Below are positions 43,759-54,064 of a stretch of 64,000 nt of DNA, piece by piece. Numbering within the stretch: position 1 is the stretch's first letter; every line of letters starts with the position of its first letter. The notes under the pieces were generated by a model. That model ran no database searches. It was not told the DNA's origin and saw nothing but the letters and a program-made list of their open reading frames with translations. Source of the stretch: Mesostigma viride (lineage: Eukaryota; Streptophyta; Mesostigmatophyceae; Mesostigmatales; Mesostigmataceae); contig RPFO01000114.1 in assembly GCA_009746045.1 (NCBI GenBank), positions 1,135,676-1,199,675 on the forward strand. Reading direction: 5' to 3'. A program made the position numbers and the translations under genes.

Positions 43759-46034
43759 GGGGACGGGACATGCCCGAATTTTTTGGCGCCAAAAAATTCG
43801 CGCCGGAACCGAAGGTCATAAATTTCACGTGCACGGTGCGCGCACCCCTTGCGGAAGTGGCCATGGCGACTGCGTTCAGGCGAAACTACCACACTAGGGC
43901 AGGCGAAATGCAAAAATTTTACTCGAATCTAAAAGACGATGAGTTTATGATGTTAGTTTGTGGCGGACATCAGCTGATTTACAATATCGCTGTTGTTTTT
44001 TTATGCCATCGGCATGGGGGTAATCTGAATTTTTTAGTCGCGCGGAATAAAATAGAATTCATGATAGCGGCGGTAAAATCGCGGTTTTTAGGGTTGTTTT
44101 GACCGTGAAGCAGGCGTTAATACCCTTTGCATCGAATTCTAAACCGAGCTGGTGCTTTTTGCCAGATTTTCGGCCATTATCGGTAAGTAATTGTTCAGAC
44201 CTACGCAGTGCGTGTCTGACCTGTCCATGGAAGAACGGCGGTTGTTGCGCGCCTGGGCGAGGGATTTACGAGGGCGAGGTACAGATTTGTCGCGAATGTT
44301 ATCTGCGATCAGTGCTTTCTTCTATGAGCTCATCGTTCGAGGTTTTTTGCGTTCTTTTTGGGCAGTTTCCGCCAGCTATCTCGCCGTCGCTTGCCGTTGT
44401 GCTGTCGAATACCTGGCAGCTTTAGATTGTTTTCGTTGATGTCGTGATCAGGGCCGCTTCAGTCGCAGCCTATAGCTCTTCGGGAAGGTATAAGGCATTT
44501 CATAAAACGTGTTCCGGCAAGGATGTTGTGCGTATGGACGCTTCTTGTTGTGTGAGAGTGACGCACCCTCTCTTCGCAGCGGCATCACAGCGCTCATGCG
44601 CTGAAGGGCCGCCAATGGTTTCTTTGCATTTTATCGTGCAGGGATGGAAGTGATTTAGTGATGATGATGTTGGAGATATTGCATTTGTGTGACTGCATGT
44701 AGATAGCTTGTACCAATGGTTGTTTGAGCTTTCCTATGTTATGATGATGTGACAAGACTACAATGTGCTGAGCCAACCATGGTTGACATGCATGACTGCA
44801 TGCAAGCTATATATACCATGTTCCTACTTGGTTCCTTGCCCTCCATAGTCCCAGTTTGTCATCCATGCCGGGGAGGACAGTTTAGGAGGTGTTGTTGAGT
44901 TGATTAGCTTGGTTGTCATCAACCTTACACTCTAACCTAGGAGAAACATAGGAAATGCTGCTTAGGCATATTAGGGCTACCATCGTCAAGGCTATGAACA
45001 TATTTACAAGGCTGGCCATGCTGGAGGGATGATGAAGACATATGAGGTGCGTGGCCACCCCTTCGTACATTGTAAACATACTCAGCATGGTTTTGGTGCA
45101 TGTTGGATGGCATATGAAGTGGCACTGTGGGGTTACTGACTTACTGAGTGGTCCTTGGCGCCTTGTCAGGTGGTCATATAGGAAACCCATCAACTTGAGT
45201 AGTTCTTGTCACAATGACCCCCACGTTGAGCATGCGTTGCCGTCAGCGTGCAAGAGTTAATTATGTGTGCTTGGGTCAGTTTGCAGATGTCCTTGATGAA
45301 GAAGGAGGTGCTAGTGTGGCTGAATGGTTACTCTAATTTCCTTGTAGAGTCTACATGGGTGGCCGTCTTGGAATGGTTGTAACTTGGGCAGTTCTTGTCA
45401 GAATGGCGTCAAGCCTTGAACATAGGAGGTACCGTATGTGCAGAGGTTGGCAGCATGTGGTTTGGCCAGTTTTTGCATGGTTTGGATGGATAAAGGGGTG
45501 TTTATGGTGTAAGATACACTAAAAAACCTCCCTTAGCTTCGTCACAGGTGGCTACCTAGGAAATCCATCAACTAGAGCTGCGCTCGTCAGAATGACCTGA
45601 AAATTTGGGGCTGCATGTCCCCCCACCTGTAATATTTGGGAATATATGGTGGAGCATGATATGATGTGTTAATGATTTGATTTTTTTTTTTTGGATTAAA
45701 AAAGTACCTGTTTTGCGGGAAATCCATCAACGTGAGTAAACATTCTTATTTCTTGGTCCCAATTAGGTAGAATTTCTCAAAAGTGGGGGAACTATGCGGG
45801 AATATATGATTTGGTCCCAATATGTTTGCCCATTGTCCTAGGGAAAATGTGACTAAAATAGCGTCTTTTTCTATTTTTAGCGCGTTACCGGTGTATGGTG
45901 GGGGCTAGTACCCCCCCCAAGTGGCTGGAAATTTTTTTTTTAATCATATTTATGGTCCCCAATCATCATTGGATTTTTTGCACATGCATAGGTATGGTTT
46001 CCAGAAAAGTGCCCTTTAGGCATGTCCCCTCCCC
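43759..46034. mobile_element. TTAA element W inserted in X
   Basis: 2,276 bp. Ends GGGGACGGGACATGCC and GGCATGTCCCCTCCCC, flanked by TTAA (43,755-43,758 and 46,035-46,038). The empty site GGCTCATTAATCAAGG is preserved, inverted, in the other X copy at 55,238-55,241, which confirms precise insertion with TTAA duplication. The right end resembles foldback V. Small ORFs (for example 43,743-44,102) are not recognised as transposase. Confidence 0.92.
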
Positions 46035-47210
46035 TTAATCAAGGCCTCAAGCGCGCGTCAAAGGGGTGGCAAGGAGCTACATCACTAACCCACCCGATGA
46101 ATGACAAAACACCTCCACGTTCTTTGCAACAATAAAGAAAACAAAATGAACAAGTTGGTAATGCTTCCATGCAAACAGGTATTGGGTATCTCCATGTTTG
46201 TCACATGCAATGGATGCAAAATCAGAAGGTGGGCGTTGGCCAGCAAAACAAGAAGCCATGCCTAAAACTGGTCAGAAAAGAACTTGTCTCGGGCTGTTTG
46301 AGCCAGGAAAAGCATTGGGTAATCACCTTTACCATATTACTAACCAATACCAACCGTTATCACGCTATTTCCGTTGCAGCCTCAGCTAACAGCGACCAAA
46401 CATGGTCCAAAATCTGCTTGACCTGATGGTATTCCACAACTATGACAAGCCGATGCGTACTAAGAGGGAGCAAAACAACAAAATGACAATCACAAGCCCT
46501 CGATTATAACCCTAATATTAGTTATAAACGATAATACAACCATATACGGTTAACGGAACACGCTAGGAGGCTAGAACGTACCAGGTCGGAACAGCAGATT
46601 ACCTTTCCTGCGGGAGCCAGCACGCCCGATTCATGGACGTAGCCTCGAGCCTTTCCTGGCTGCCAATTCTAGCAAATCTGGTTGGGAACAACGTCAAAGG
46701 TTTATCCATGCGCAAATACCTCGAAAATTTCCGCCTAGCAACATGCAGCACTCGCACTGTCACCGCCTGGCCGCTGACATGATTTGCTGCGCCGACCAGC
46801 ACCCCGATGACCCATCTACGCATCTTCAAACGTTCCATGGCTGGGGATAAAACGTTTTTAGGACTTGAAAATCATGCCTACAAAATTTGAGTCCATTAGG
46901 TAAAGCCATTCTCTCGTACCAGTCAGTTGCGTGCACCGCCATAGCCGTGCGCGTCAATATTTTTCATGCACGTCGGTCCCGTTGGACCATGGTACCCCCC
47001 TAACTTTGCTCAAGCATATCTCCCTGGCCAGGTGTCCAAAATACGGTCTGAATAGCGCCAGGCATAGCTTACGTCTAGATCTTTCGATCCCCCCAGGTTT
47101 GACCGTTAAATTATTATTGGCGCGGCGCCTGGTTCTGCCACAAACTCAGTCCGTTAGAGTGGCGCGAGTTCAACTGGCGCCACGAAAACGGACTCAGTAC
47201 AGTTTAAGGG

Positions 47211-47760
47211 TTAATATGACGTGGAAATTATCGAGCTTTCAAGAGCGCTAAAAGAACGAGTGATTTTGACCAAGAAACGGCAAAGAAAACTGATAAAGCA
47301 TGCGCCGCCATGTCTTCCTCAATAAATTGGCTGCATTGCATGCGCACGGTGACGGATGCAAGTCCGGTACAGTACTGGCGCGGCGCCCAGGTGCCACTGA
47401 ACAGTTGTACTACAAAGAACCCATTTGTACTGATTCTTTCGACATTGTACTACGTTTAGTCACTGTCTACTTCAACCCAGGTGGTCATACCACCTCCTAG
47501 GCAGGTTGTGCTACACCTGAACGAATCTTTACTAGCCTGAGCTAGTTTGAACTAGTTTGAAGTAGATTGTACTACCCTGTAGTACCAATGAAGTACTTTG
47601 AACTACATCCAAGTACTTGGAAGCAGTCCAGAGGTCATTTGCAGGGACGTCCACCCTTTCCATGAGCATTTCTCGCAGATCAGCCATGAGGCAGCGGCAC
47701 CGACTCGCACTCCGCTCCCCTTAGTCGCAAATCAGGGAATCCAGATCGTAAGATCAACCA
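47211..47760. repeat. Half of a TR1 foldback centre plus TR1 (inverted)
   Basis: 47,215-47,284 equals 34,441-34,517, the part right of the TTAA target. TR1 inverted follows at 47,285-47,760, ending GATCAACCA next to gypsy coding sequence. The matching left half lies at 57,851-57,934 on the other strand. Confidence 0.85.
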
Positions 47761-48413
47761 CTCCTACACCTGTTGATCCTCCCGTAAGTCCTATACCTGA
47801 AGTATTAATGTCCAATGATGAATTGCGATCTGAACTAAAGGAATATGGATATTTATCATGTATGTTCCTTCAGCTAGAAGTACAGGAAATACCTATCCCT
47901 AATAATAGTGTGGATATAGATGTAAACACAGTAGATACCATAGGGGTGGGATTTACTGAAAACGAACTAAGATACATGGCTGTGATAGACTCCTCAAAAG
48001 TTTTTGAAGAAAGGACTCCTTCTTATCCTCCTCCTCGTTCTGTTTTACACCGTGTAGTTATTAAAGACGGTGCAGTTCCTACGCATTCTCCGATGTACCG
48101 AATGGGCCCTACCGGGCTATAGTAGGAATTAAAACAGATTTTAGTGTCACTATTAGAAGCGGGATTGATAGAGCCTAGTAACTCCCCCTACTCAGCTGGT
48201 GTCCTTTTAGTGCCTAAGTCAAATGGCAAGTTTCGTTTAGTTACTGATTATAGGAAGTTAAATGATATCACTGTGAAGTCTAAATACCCTCTACCTCGTA
48301 TTGATGATATATTTAATAAGGTTAAAGGTTCTACATGTTTCACCGTGTTGGATTGTGCAGATGGTTTTTGGCAATTGCGAATAGCGCCCGAGGATTGTCA
48401 TAAAACTGCCTTT
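47761..48413 (+). pseudogene. Ty3/gypsy reverse transcriptase, N-terminal half
   Basis: Linker, then PPPRSVLH and a YRM box; two adjacent TAG codons at 48,120-48,125; then the RT fingers: EAGLIEPSNSPY, RLVTDYRKLND, YPLPRIDD and the first catalytic Asp in TVLDCADGFWQL (about 48,343-48,378), ending HKTAF. It is interrupted at 48,414 by the Ngaro-type element and resumes at 53,803 in frame. No protease is visible upstream because the TR1 repeat abuts at 47,760. Confidence 0.88.
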
Positions 48414-49091
48414 CTATTAACCGTGGAACTCCAGGGTAACCAGACTCTTTATTAAAACAATAAGTAGAGCACATCGGGAAGTGGCCCTCAACTGGCCATC
48501 CTTACCCATGCGAACACTTTATGTCCAAAAAGGCTAGCCTTACCCCCAAACAGGCAACACACAGGGGGGGGGGGGGGGAAAACAAAAGAGACCGCCATGA
48601 GCTAGGTGAGCAAGCTTTTATCGTGTTTCAAGGCCAACGGCTCTCTACCAACGGCCAGATCCGGCAACGGCCTCTAAACAGTTTTAGCCGTCAAGTTTTA
48701 CTTCAGATATTGCCTGTTGCAAACCCGTCCGCAATCACAGATCTGCTAGGAGAACCTAGACGCAAAAATCCGTCGTCAAGGTACTCAGCACACCGTCAAG
48801 GTATGGGCCGCAACAATTAGGCCATATCTTCCGTAATACTCGTACACTAGAAGCCTAATCAACCTTATTACGATCACATCACCCAGCTCTATTTCACCTA
48901 GCATCAGCGGCTCCCCTTCCGTATCACTATAAAGAAACTATGTTCAGAGAACCCCGATTCTATTAACCGTGGAACTCCAGGGTAACCAGACTCTTTATTA
49001 AAACAATAAGTAGAGCACATCGGGAAGTGGCCCTCAACTGGCCATCCTTACCCATGGGAACACTTTATGTCCAAAAAGGCTAGCCTTACCC
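48414..49091 (-). repeat. B1-A2-B2 split repeat block of the Ngaro-type element
   Basis: B2 48,414-48,545; a 33-bp spacer with a G16 run; A2 48,579-48,959; B1 48,960-49,091. The A2/B1 junction (CCCCGATTCTATTAACC) shows the joined ends of the circular form. The two B copies differ at one position (CATGCGAAC versus CATGGGAAC). A1 is 53,422-53,802. Confidence 0.93.
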
Positions 49092-49167
49092 TTACATCCC
49101 TCCCTGGCGACCCAAGCCAGGGGCAAAACAAAAACCGGTGGACGCATAAGACAAGAATGAAGGGAAC

Positions 49168-52100
49168 TTAAGAGGAAGGCAGAGAAAAGACGCTCCGCCA
49201 AATGCGCGGGGGGCAGGCGGCGATAGCCCGAACCAGGGCGTCAGGAAGGGTGAGGGCCAAGCTCCGGTGCAATCCCACATAGTGGGCGACAGTTTTGCTG
49301 CTGCGCCAGCGACCCCGATGCTGAATATCAGCCATGCTGCGCTGCCGCAAAAAATCATAGGTAGCCCCCCCATGCCGCAGCCCGTGAATGGTAAACACCG
49401 TGTCGACCCCCAAAGCTTGCGTGGCCTGATGCCAAACCCGGCTGAACTGGGCATAATCGTAAGGGAACACCCGCTCCCAGGCCGCCTTGCCACGCATACA
49501 AGCCCGCAAGAGGGTCTCAGTCATGACATCCTCGATCACCACAGACTGCACCTCCCCCTTAGCCGTCTTAGCTGACATCAACAACAAGGCGCCCCGCTGC
49601 GAACCCCGCAACCGAACATCAGGCTGCAAGCGCACATGGCCGACCAACAGGTTGAGCGCCTCCGATACCCGCAGGTATTGTTGGAAAATAACGATGACCA
49701 TCATAGCCGCACGAGGCTGCCGCTGGAGCACCATAGTACAAGCAAGCGCAAACGCAGCCTCCCATGGAATGGGGGGGGGGCACGAGGGGGTGCCAACGTG
49801 CGCCAGCCAGCCAAAACACTTCGTGCCAAGGCCCAATCCCGCACCTCCCGGGGGAAGTACAAATTCAGGCCCATAAGCGCATTGACACACAACTGGCGGC
49901 TGTAACACCGTGAGTGCGCCCAAGCGACATACTCGCAATAGTATTCCTCTATCGTCAAGCCGCGCAACAAGCTGCCAACCCGACCCCGCCGGCTCGCCCA
50001 CCATGCGAAAAAGGACCTAAGACCCCGATGGTAAACCATCAAAGTAGCCGGCTTCACCTTGCCCTCAAGAAGGGTCAAGTAGCTAGCGCCAAGCCGAGGC
50101 CCGGGATTGGGATGAACACCCTCGCGAGTCAAATCGCGGACCCACCCGGCCACCGAGGCAGCCATGGAAAGCCCCCGCGAAGGCCCATCCGCAGGCTGAA
50201 GCTCACTTGGCGTCCAGACCCATTGTGAGCGGCTGCCGGTGACCAACGTAAGAGCGCACAACCGGCGGCATTGCTTGTTTAACCGGTAAGAAGAGGAACG
50301 CCCTTTAGCCAAGCAGCCCAAAGCGGCAGTGGAGTCCACTAACCTCACCACCCGCTTACCCCATGTTCCGAGGTTCCGGGCCGAGCGCTCCACCCCCTTC
50401 ACAGCGGCCCGCACTTCCTTCTCGTTGATGTGCATGGTCGAATCGCGCCAGCGACTCTTGATCCCGACGCGCCATCGCCCGTGGATGATGGCTTTTTCCG
50501 CGGCCTTGGTCAAGGGTCTAGGCCCGGCATACATGGCCTCACCTGGGGTGAGGAGGGTTGGGTAACCCCGCACCTCCCGGGCCCGAGCTAATTCCGTCAC
50601 CTCAGCTGGGGCCATCTCAGCGTAGACAACCCCCTGCCCAAAACTAGACGCATCCGAGGCCACCACCACCGGAGCCAGGGCAGCCCCCCGGTCCACACGG
50701 AGCATGGGGGCCAACGCCATGGCACACTCGAGCTCATCGCGCACACCTTGCCACAAAGGTCGCGTTCGCTGGCCCCACCCCTTGAGGTTGATGAACTTAA
50801 AACTCTGCTGCCATATGGACAAGCAAGTGCGGCTGAGCATCTGCAGCCACACCCACCGGCCCACGACGGCCGCCAGCGCCTCAGCGGTAGCGCGTCCCCT
50901 CTCGAGGAGTACACGAGTGTGCGCAACCACAAGGGTGAGCTGCTTAGCTGTCGGCTCCAACACCCCATCCCGCCGGTGAACAACACCCAGAGCTTCTAGC
51001 TCGTCCTCCCCCTCCGGGCTAGCCATGATCGTCTTGTCCTTGGAGGGCACAAGGTTGTTAGGCGCGTACCCGTCTTCAATAGCACTCGCGATTAAGCGAT
51101 TCACCGCCTCGCACGTGCGCCCATTGCTGACCACCAGGTCATCAATAGTGATGGATACCATAGGGGCAGGGGGGTCCTCAAGGTCGATTTGCATCTCCCT
51201 CGTGCTCTCCTCCTTGTACTCGATGGCTAGGGCGGTTGGGTTACCCCATGCATTCCGAAGCACGGTCAGCTCCCCTACACTTGTGAGGCGGTTCACCTGC
51301 CGTCTAGGATCCAAAGCGCCCGTGGCATAGAGGACCATCTCATGGATGGCTTCCCCTAGCGCTACAGCGTGGGAGTGCCCCATGGCCAGCACTTTCAGCA
51401 CTGGCCACACCCTCCTCCGCCGCCCCGGCAGCCCGACATCGGTGGACCACACATCAGGTAGCCCTTGATAATCCCACCACCACTCCGGCACTTGGATGGT
51501 ATAGTAATACGAGACCAGATCGCTCTTGGCCGTGTAGCACCGACCCTTGATATAGACCTCCGAGTATATGCCCAGGTGGGGTAACACCGTCTTAGGGGGG
51601 TCCACCCACAGTGCGTTCCCCAACTTCTTATTCACAATGAGCCTTAACTCCCCCACTCCTTTGGCCACCCCAAAACATCCGTCTACCCACTTTGGCCGCG
51701 TCTCTCGGAACTCCACCATCCCCACGTCCGCTGCCCTCCCCATCAACTTGCCCCACTCCGCCATGGTGCACCCTCGGCTGGGGGCAGGTACATTCCAATA
51801 CCTCGCACTGGCAGCCACCTCCGGCTTGATGCAGTTGGCTTCGCTCGCGTACACCTCTCGCCAACTAGGTCGTAGCGCCAGCAAATCCAGCAGCTTCGCC
51901 TTTCCTGCCACCTCGCGCTTCGGCAGACTCACCCGCTCCGCCACAAGTTGTTCATACTTATTACATTTCCCATAGATTAGATCACTTCCTTCTGCGGGGC
52001 CTGTCGCAACGCCGGTTACGCGGCGACTGTACCACTCGCAGTGCTTCTTGACCCTTTTCAGGGCCTCCGCCGTTCCTCTGGAGCACGCGCCTCCAGATTT

Positions 52101-52244
52101 AGGCGGAGGGTCTGCCCCCCCGTGCCATAGCCAATTCAACCACGTAATCACCTTGTGTTGTAGAGTGAAGGTCCGGCGGCGGCGAGTTGCACGCTGGCGT
52201 CTGCGTGCTGACCTCACTCTCCCCCACGTAGTGCTTAGAGGCAT
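49168..52244 (-). CDS. pol: Ngaro-type pol: RT, RNase H, 2A-like, tyrosine recombinase
   Basis: Start chosen at ATG 52,244, 47 bases beyond the gag stop. Basic N-terminus (RSARRRQRATRRRR), RT with WVDGCFGVAK, AKSDLVSYYYTI, LKVLAMGHSH and active-site box SITIDDLVV (about 51,140). RNase H carries VVVASDASS, MHINEKEVRAAV, RLVDSTAALG and QPADGPSRG. A 2A-like motif (50,097-50,135) follows, then the recombinase: Arg in YLRVSEAL, KTAKGE, IHGLRHGG (His-x-x-Arg-His), HRGRW and the nucleophile in AHYVGLH. One frame break occurs in a run of ten G (plus strand) at about 49,768-49,779. Everything else is open, so it may be functional if that run is misread. Confidence 0.88.
50097..50135 (-). other. 2A-like motif variant (GVHPNPGP)
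   Basis: Encodes DLTREGVHPNPGP at the same place, between RNase H and recombinase, as the canonical 2A of the DIRS copies. NPGP is kept; the upstream D-V-E is G-V-H. Activity is uncertain. Confidence 0.6.
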
Positions 52245-52291
52245 TGTAGGAAGAGGCAGTGGGAAGGGGGAGCGGTTTACCCTTTCGGTGT

Positions 52292-53350
52292 TTACTTGGT
52301 TTGCTGGGCCTTGCCCAGCTTCTCCATCATCGTGGCGCTTTGCAGGGCCATCTTCATGGCCGGGTTGCTCACCAAGGAGGCATCTTCCTTGAGAGCAAGG
52401 AGGTGGCCAGCCACCTTCCACCCTCCTGACCCCTGGCTCTCCACTAGGAGCATGGCTGCCACCACCCTCATGAGATACTCTACCCCAGCCAACTCCCCGG
52501 CTGCCGGCCCCAACTCCTTGAAGAGTGTGTCCATGGCCAGGGCGATGTTCATGACCACCTTCCTGCTTTCCTGGTTCCTCCACCCCCCTTGGCGAGTAGC
52601 CATGATCCAACTCTTTATCCCCCCTCCATTGTCGTTGGCATCCTCGAGCACCTCGGGGAGCACTCTCTCTTGCACCCTCCAATTCACCACTTGTGCTCGA
52701 GTGGGCAGCGTCACCCCTTTGGTCTTTTTCGGCTTCCTGGAAGCCCCATCTGCCCCGGCCAGCGCATCCTTCAATTTCGTCAGGAAATCCTCTTCCTCGG
52801 ACTCCTCCTCCTCCTCCTCTTCTTTGCCCGCCTGCCCCTGCTTGCCAATAATAGCCGCCAGCTCCAAGAGCTGCTCCCTCACATCCCCCGCGGCCTTTCC
52901 CTTGCTCGGGGCTGGGCTTCCGACTTTTTTCGTCCCCTTTTTCGCCCCTTTCGTGGGCCGGCGTGGTGGCTGCATCTCCTCTTCGTCCGAGTCCGCCAAG
53001 TCCCGGGCGCTTTGGAGGGCTGCCACTAGCGCTTCGTTTGGGTCCGCTGCTGCCAGAATTTCAGGCCCGTCCACGTGGTCGACCAGCAGTCCAACGACGG
53101 ACTCCAGCTGGGCCGCAGACCACCGGCTGACAGTAGTTACCCAGTCGGTCCCGAGGACCGCCTCAAAGGCAGCGCACACTTCAGGCAGGCCCGAGCAAGT
53201 GGAGAGCTCCTGATGGAGCCTTTTCTTCTGCGTCGGCCAGCCTAGTCGGCCCTTTCCCGTCTGTTTAGTAGCTGTCGGCACCTCGGGATTAGCTTTCGGT
53301 AATTGCTTCCCAGCACCTGTCGAACCTGGCTTCCGCCCGGGCTTCGGCAT
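52292..53350 (-). CDS. gag: Ngaro-type gag
   Basis: 352 codons from ATG 53,350 to TAA 52,292-52,294. Basic N-terminus (MPKPGRKPGSTGAGKQLPK), a helical first half, two acidic patches (DSDEEE and an EEEEEESEEED run), Lys-rich linker, and a C-terminal folded domain with GVEYLMRVVAAMLLVE that matches the C-terminus of DIRS-A gag. No zinc knuckle is visible. Likely the structural nucleocapsid protein of the element; homology to DIRS-A gag is seen, the role is inferred. Confidence 0.75.
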   Translation of the reverse strand: MPKPGRKPGSTGAGKQLPKANPEVPTATKQTGKGRLGWPTQKKRLHQELSTCSGLPEVCAAFEAVLGTDWVTTVSRWSAAQLESVVGLLVDHVDGPEILAAADPNEALVAALQSARDLADSDEEEMQPPRRPTKGAKKGTKKVGSPAPSKGKAAGDVREQLLELAAIIGKQGQAGKEEEEEEESEEEDFLTKLKDALAGADGASRKPKKTKGVTLPTRAQVVNWRVQERVLPEVLEDANDNGGGIKSWIMATRQGGWRNQESRKVVMNIALAMDTLFKELGPAAGELAGVEYLMRVVAAMLLVESQGSGGWKVAGHLLALKEDASLVSNPAMKMALQSATMMEKLGKAQQTK

Positions 53351-53802
53351 CCCAGCCGCTTTGCAGAAAGGAATTCTGGGCGTCAGCTACGCTGCCCCTG
53401 ACCCCTGTCGCCGCCTTCGTTAAAACAAAAGAGACCGCCATGAGCTAGGTGAGCAAGCTTTTATCGTGTTTCAAGGCCAACGGCTCTCTACCAACGGCCA
53501 GATCCGGCAACGGCCTCTAAACAGTTTTAGCCGTCAAGTTTTACTTCAGATATTGCCTGTTGCAAACCCGTCCGCAATCACAGATCTGCTAGGAGAACCT
53601 AGACGCAAAAATCCGTCGTCAAGGTACTCAGCACACCGTCAAGGTATGGGCCGCAACAATTAGGCCATATCTTCCGTAATACTCGTACACTAGAAGCCTA
53701 ATCAACCTTATTACGATCACATCACCCAGCTCTATTTCACCTAGCATCAGCGGCTCCCCTTCCGTATCACTATAAAGAAACTATGTTCAGAGAACCCCGA
53801 TT

Positions 53803-54060
53803 GCTACCCCTTTTGGTCATTATCAGTTTAGAGTAGCGGCTATGGGACTCTGTAATTCTCCTGCTTCCTTCCAATTAATGTTGATGAATGAAGTGCTTAG
53901 ACCTGTTATGGGTAATTCTCACCTTCCCCAAGTGTCCTCTGATTTAAAGGATCCTTCCTTCTCCTCTGTTTCTTTAGCTGAGCACGATCGTTCTTGTGCT
54001 CAGGCTTACTTAGATGACATCCTTATTTACTCCCCAGATTTTGAAACACACCTACGTGAT
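53803..54060 (+). pseudogene. Ty3/gypsy reverse transcriptase, palm with YLDD box
   Basis: Continues 47,761-48,413: TPFGHYQFRV, GLCNSPASFQ, an insertion of about 30 residues not typical of gypsy, and the catalytic AYLDDILIYSPDF, ending THLRD. Element X begins at TTAA 54,061. The thumb and RNase H that should follow are not in the window. Confidence 0.88.
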
Positions 54061-54064
54061 TTAA

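Larger units (their letters stand above)
42847..47210. mobile_element. TTAA element X, left copy, carrying element W
   Basis: Ends CCCTTCAACTGT... and ...ACAGTTTAAGGG, flanked by TTAA (42,843-42,846, 47,211-47,214). Without W it is about 2.08 kb and matches 54,065-56,153 in inverted orientation almost throughout. Subterminal inverted repeats (ACTCAGTCCGTT, GGCGCCAGTT) occur at both ends. TTAA duplication with CCC termini resembles piggyBac-like elements. No transposase; probably non-autonomous. Confidence 0.88.
48414..53802 (-). mobile_element. Ngaro/PAT-type YR retrotransposon, near intact
   Basis: 5,389 bp, coding on the minus strand. In coding order: A1 (53,802-53,422), gag, pol, B1 (49,091-48,960), A2 (48,959-48,579), B2 (48,545-48,414). 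A copies are 381 bp each and B copies 132 bp each, almost identical. This is the split-direct-repeat design of Ngaro/PAT elements. It sits in gypsy RT. The flanks rejoin at a shared TT with the RT frame restored and no target duplication. The near identity of the repeats argues for a recent insertion. Confidence 0.93.

Noticed and set aside
24535-48125. Several in-frame TAG codons (24,535; 36,179; 48,120 and 48,123), some where Gln would fit, hinting at reassigned stop codons
   Set aside because: The copia pol (about 1,190 codons) and the Ngaro gag and pol use many CAA/CAG codons and contain no internal TAG or TAA. The TAGs are in copies that also have frameshifts, so decay is simpler.
49694-52682. 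Start of the Ngaro pol at 52,682
   Set aside because: The first roughly 125 codons of that frame overlap gag in another frame and have no pol-like character; ATG 52,244 after the gag stop is a better start.
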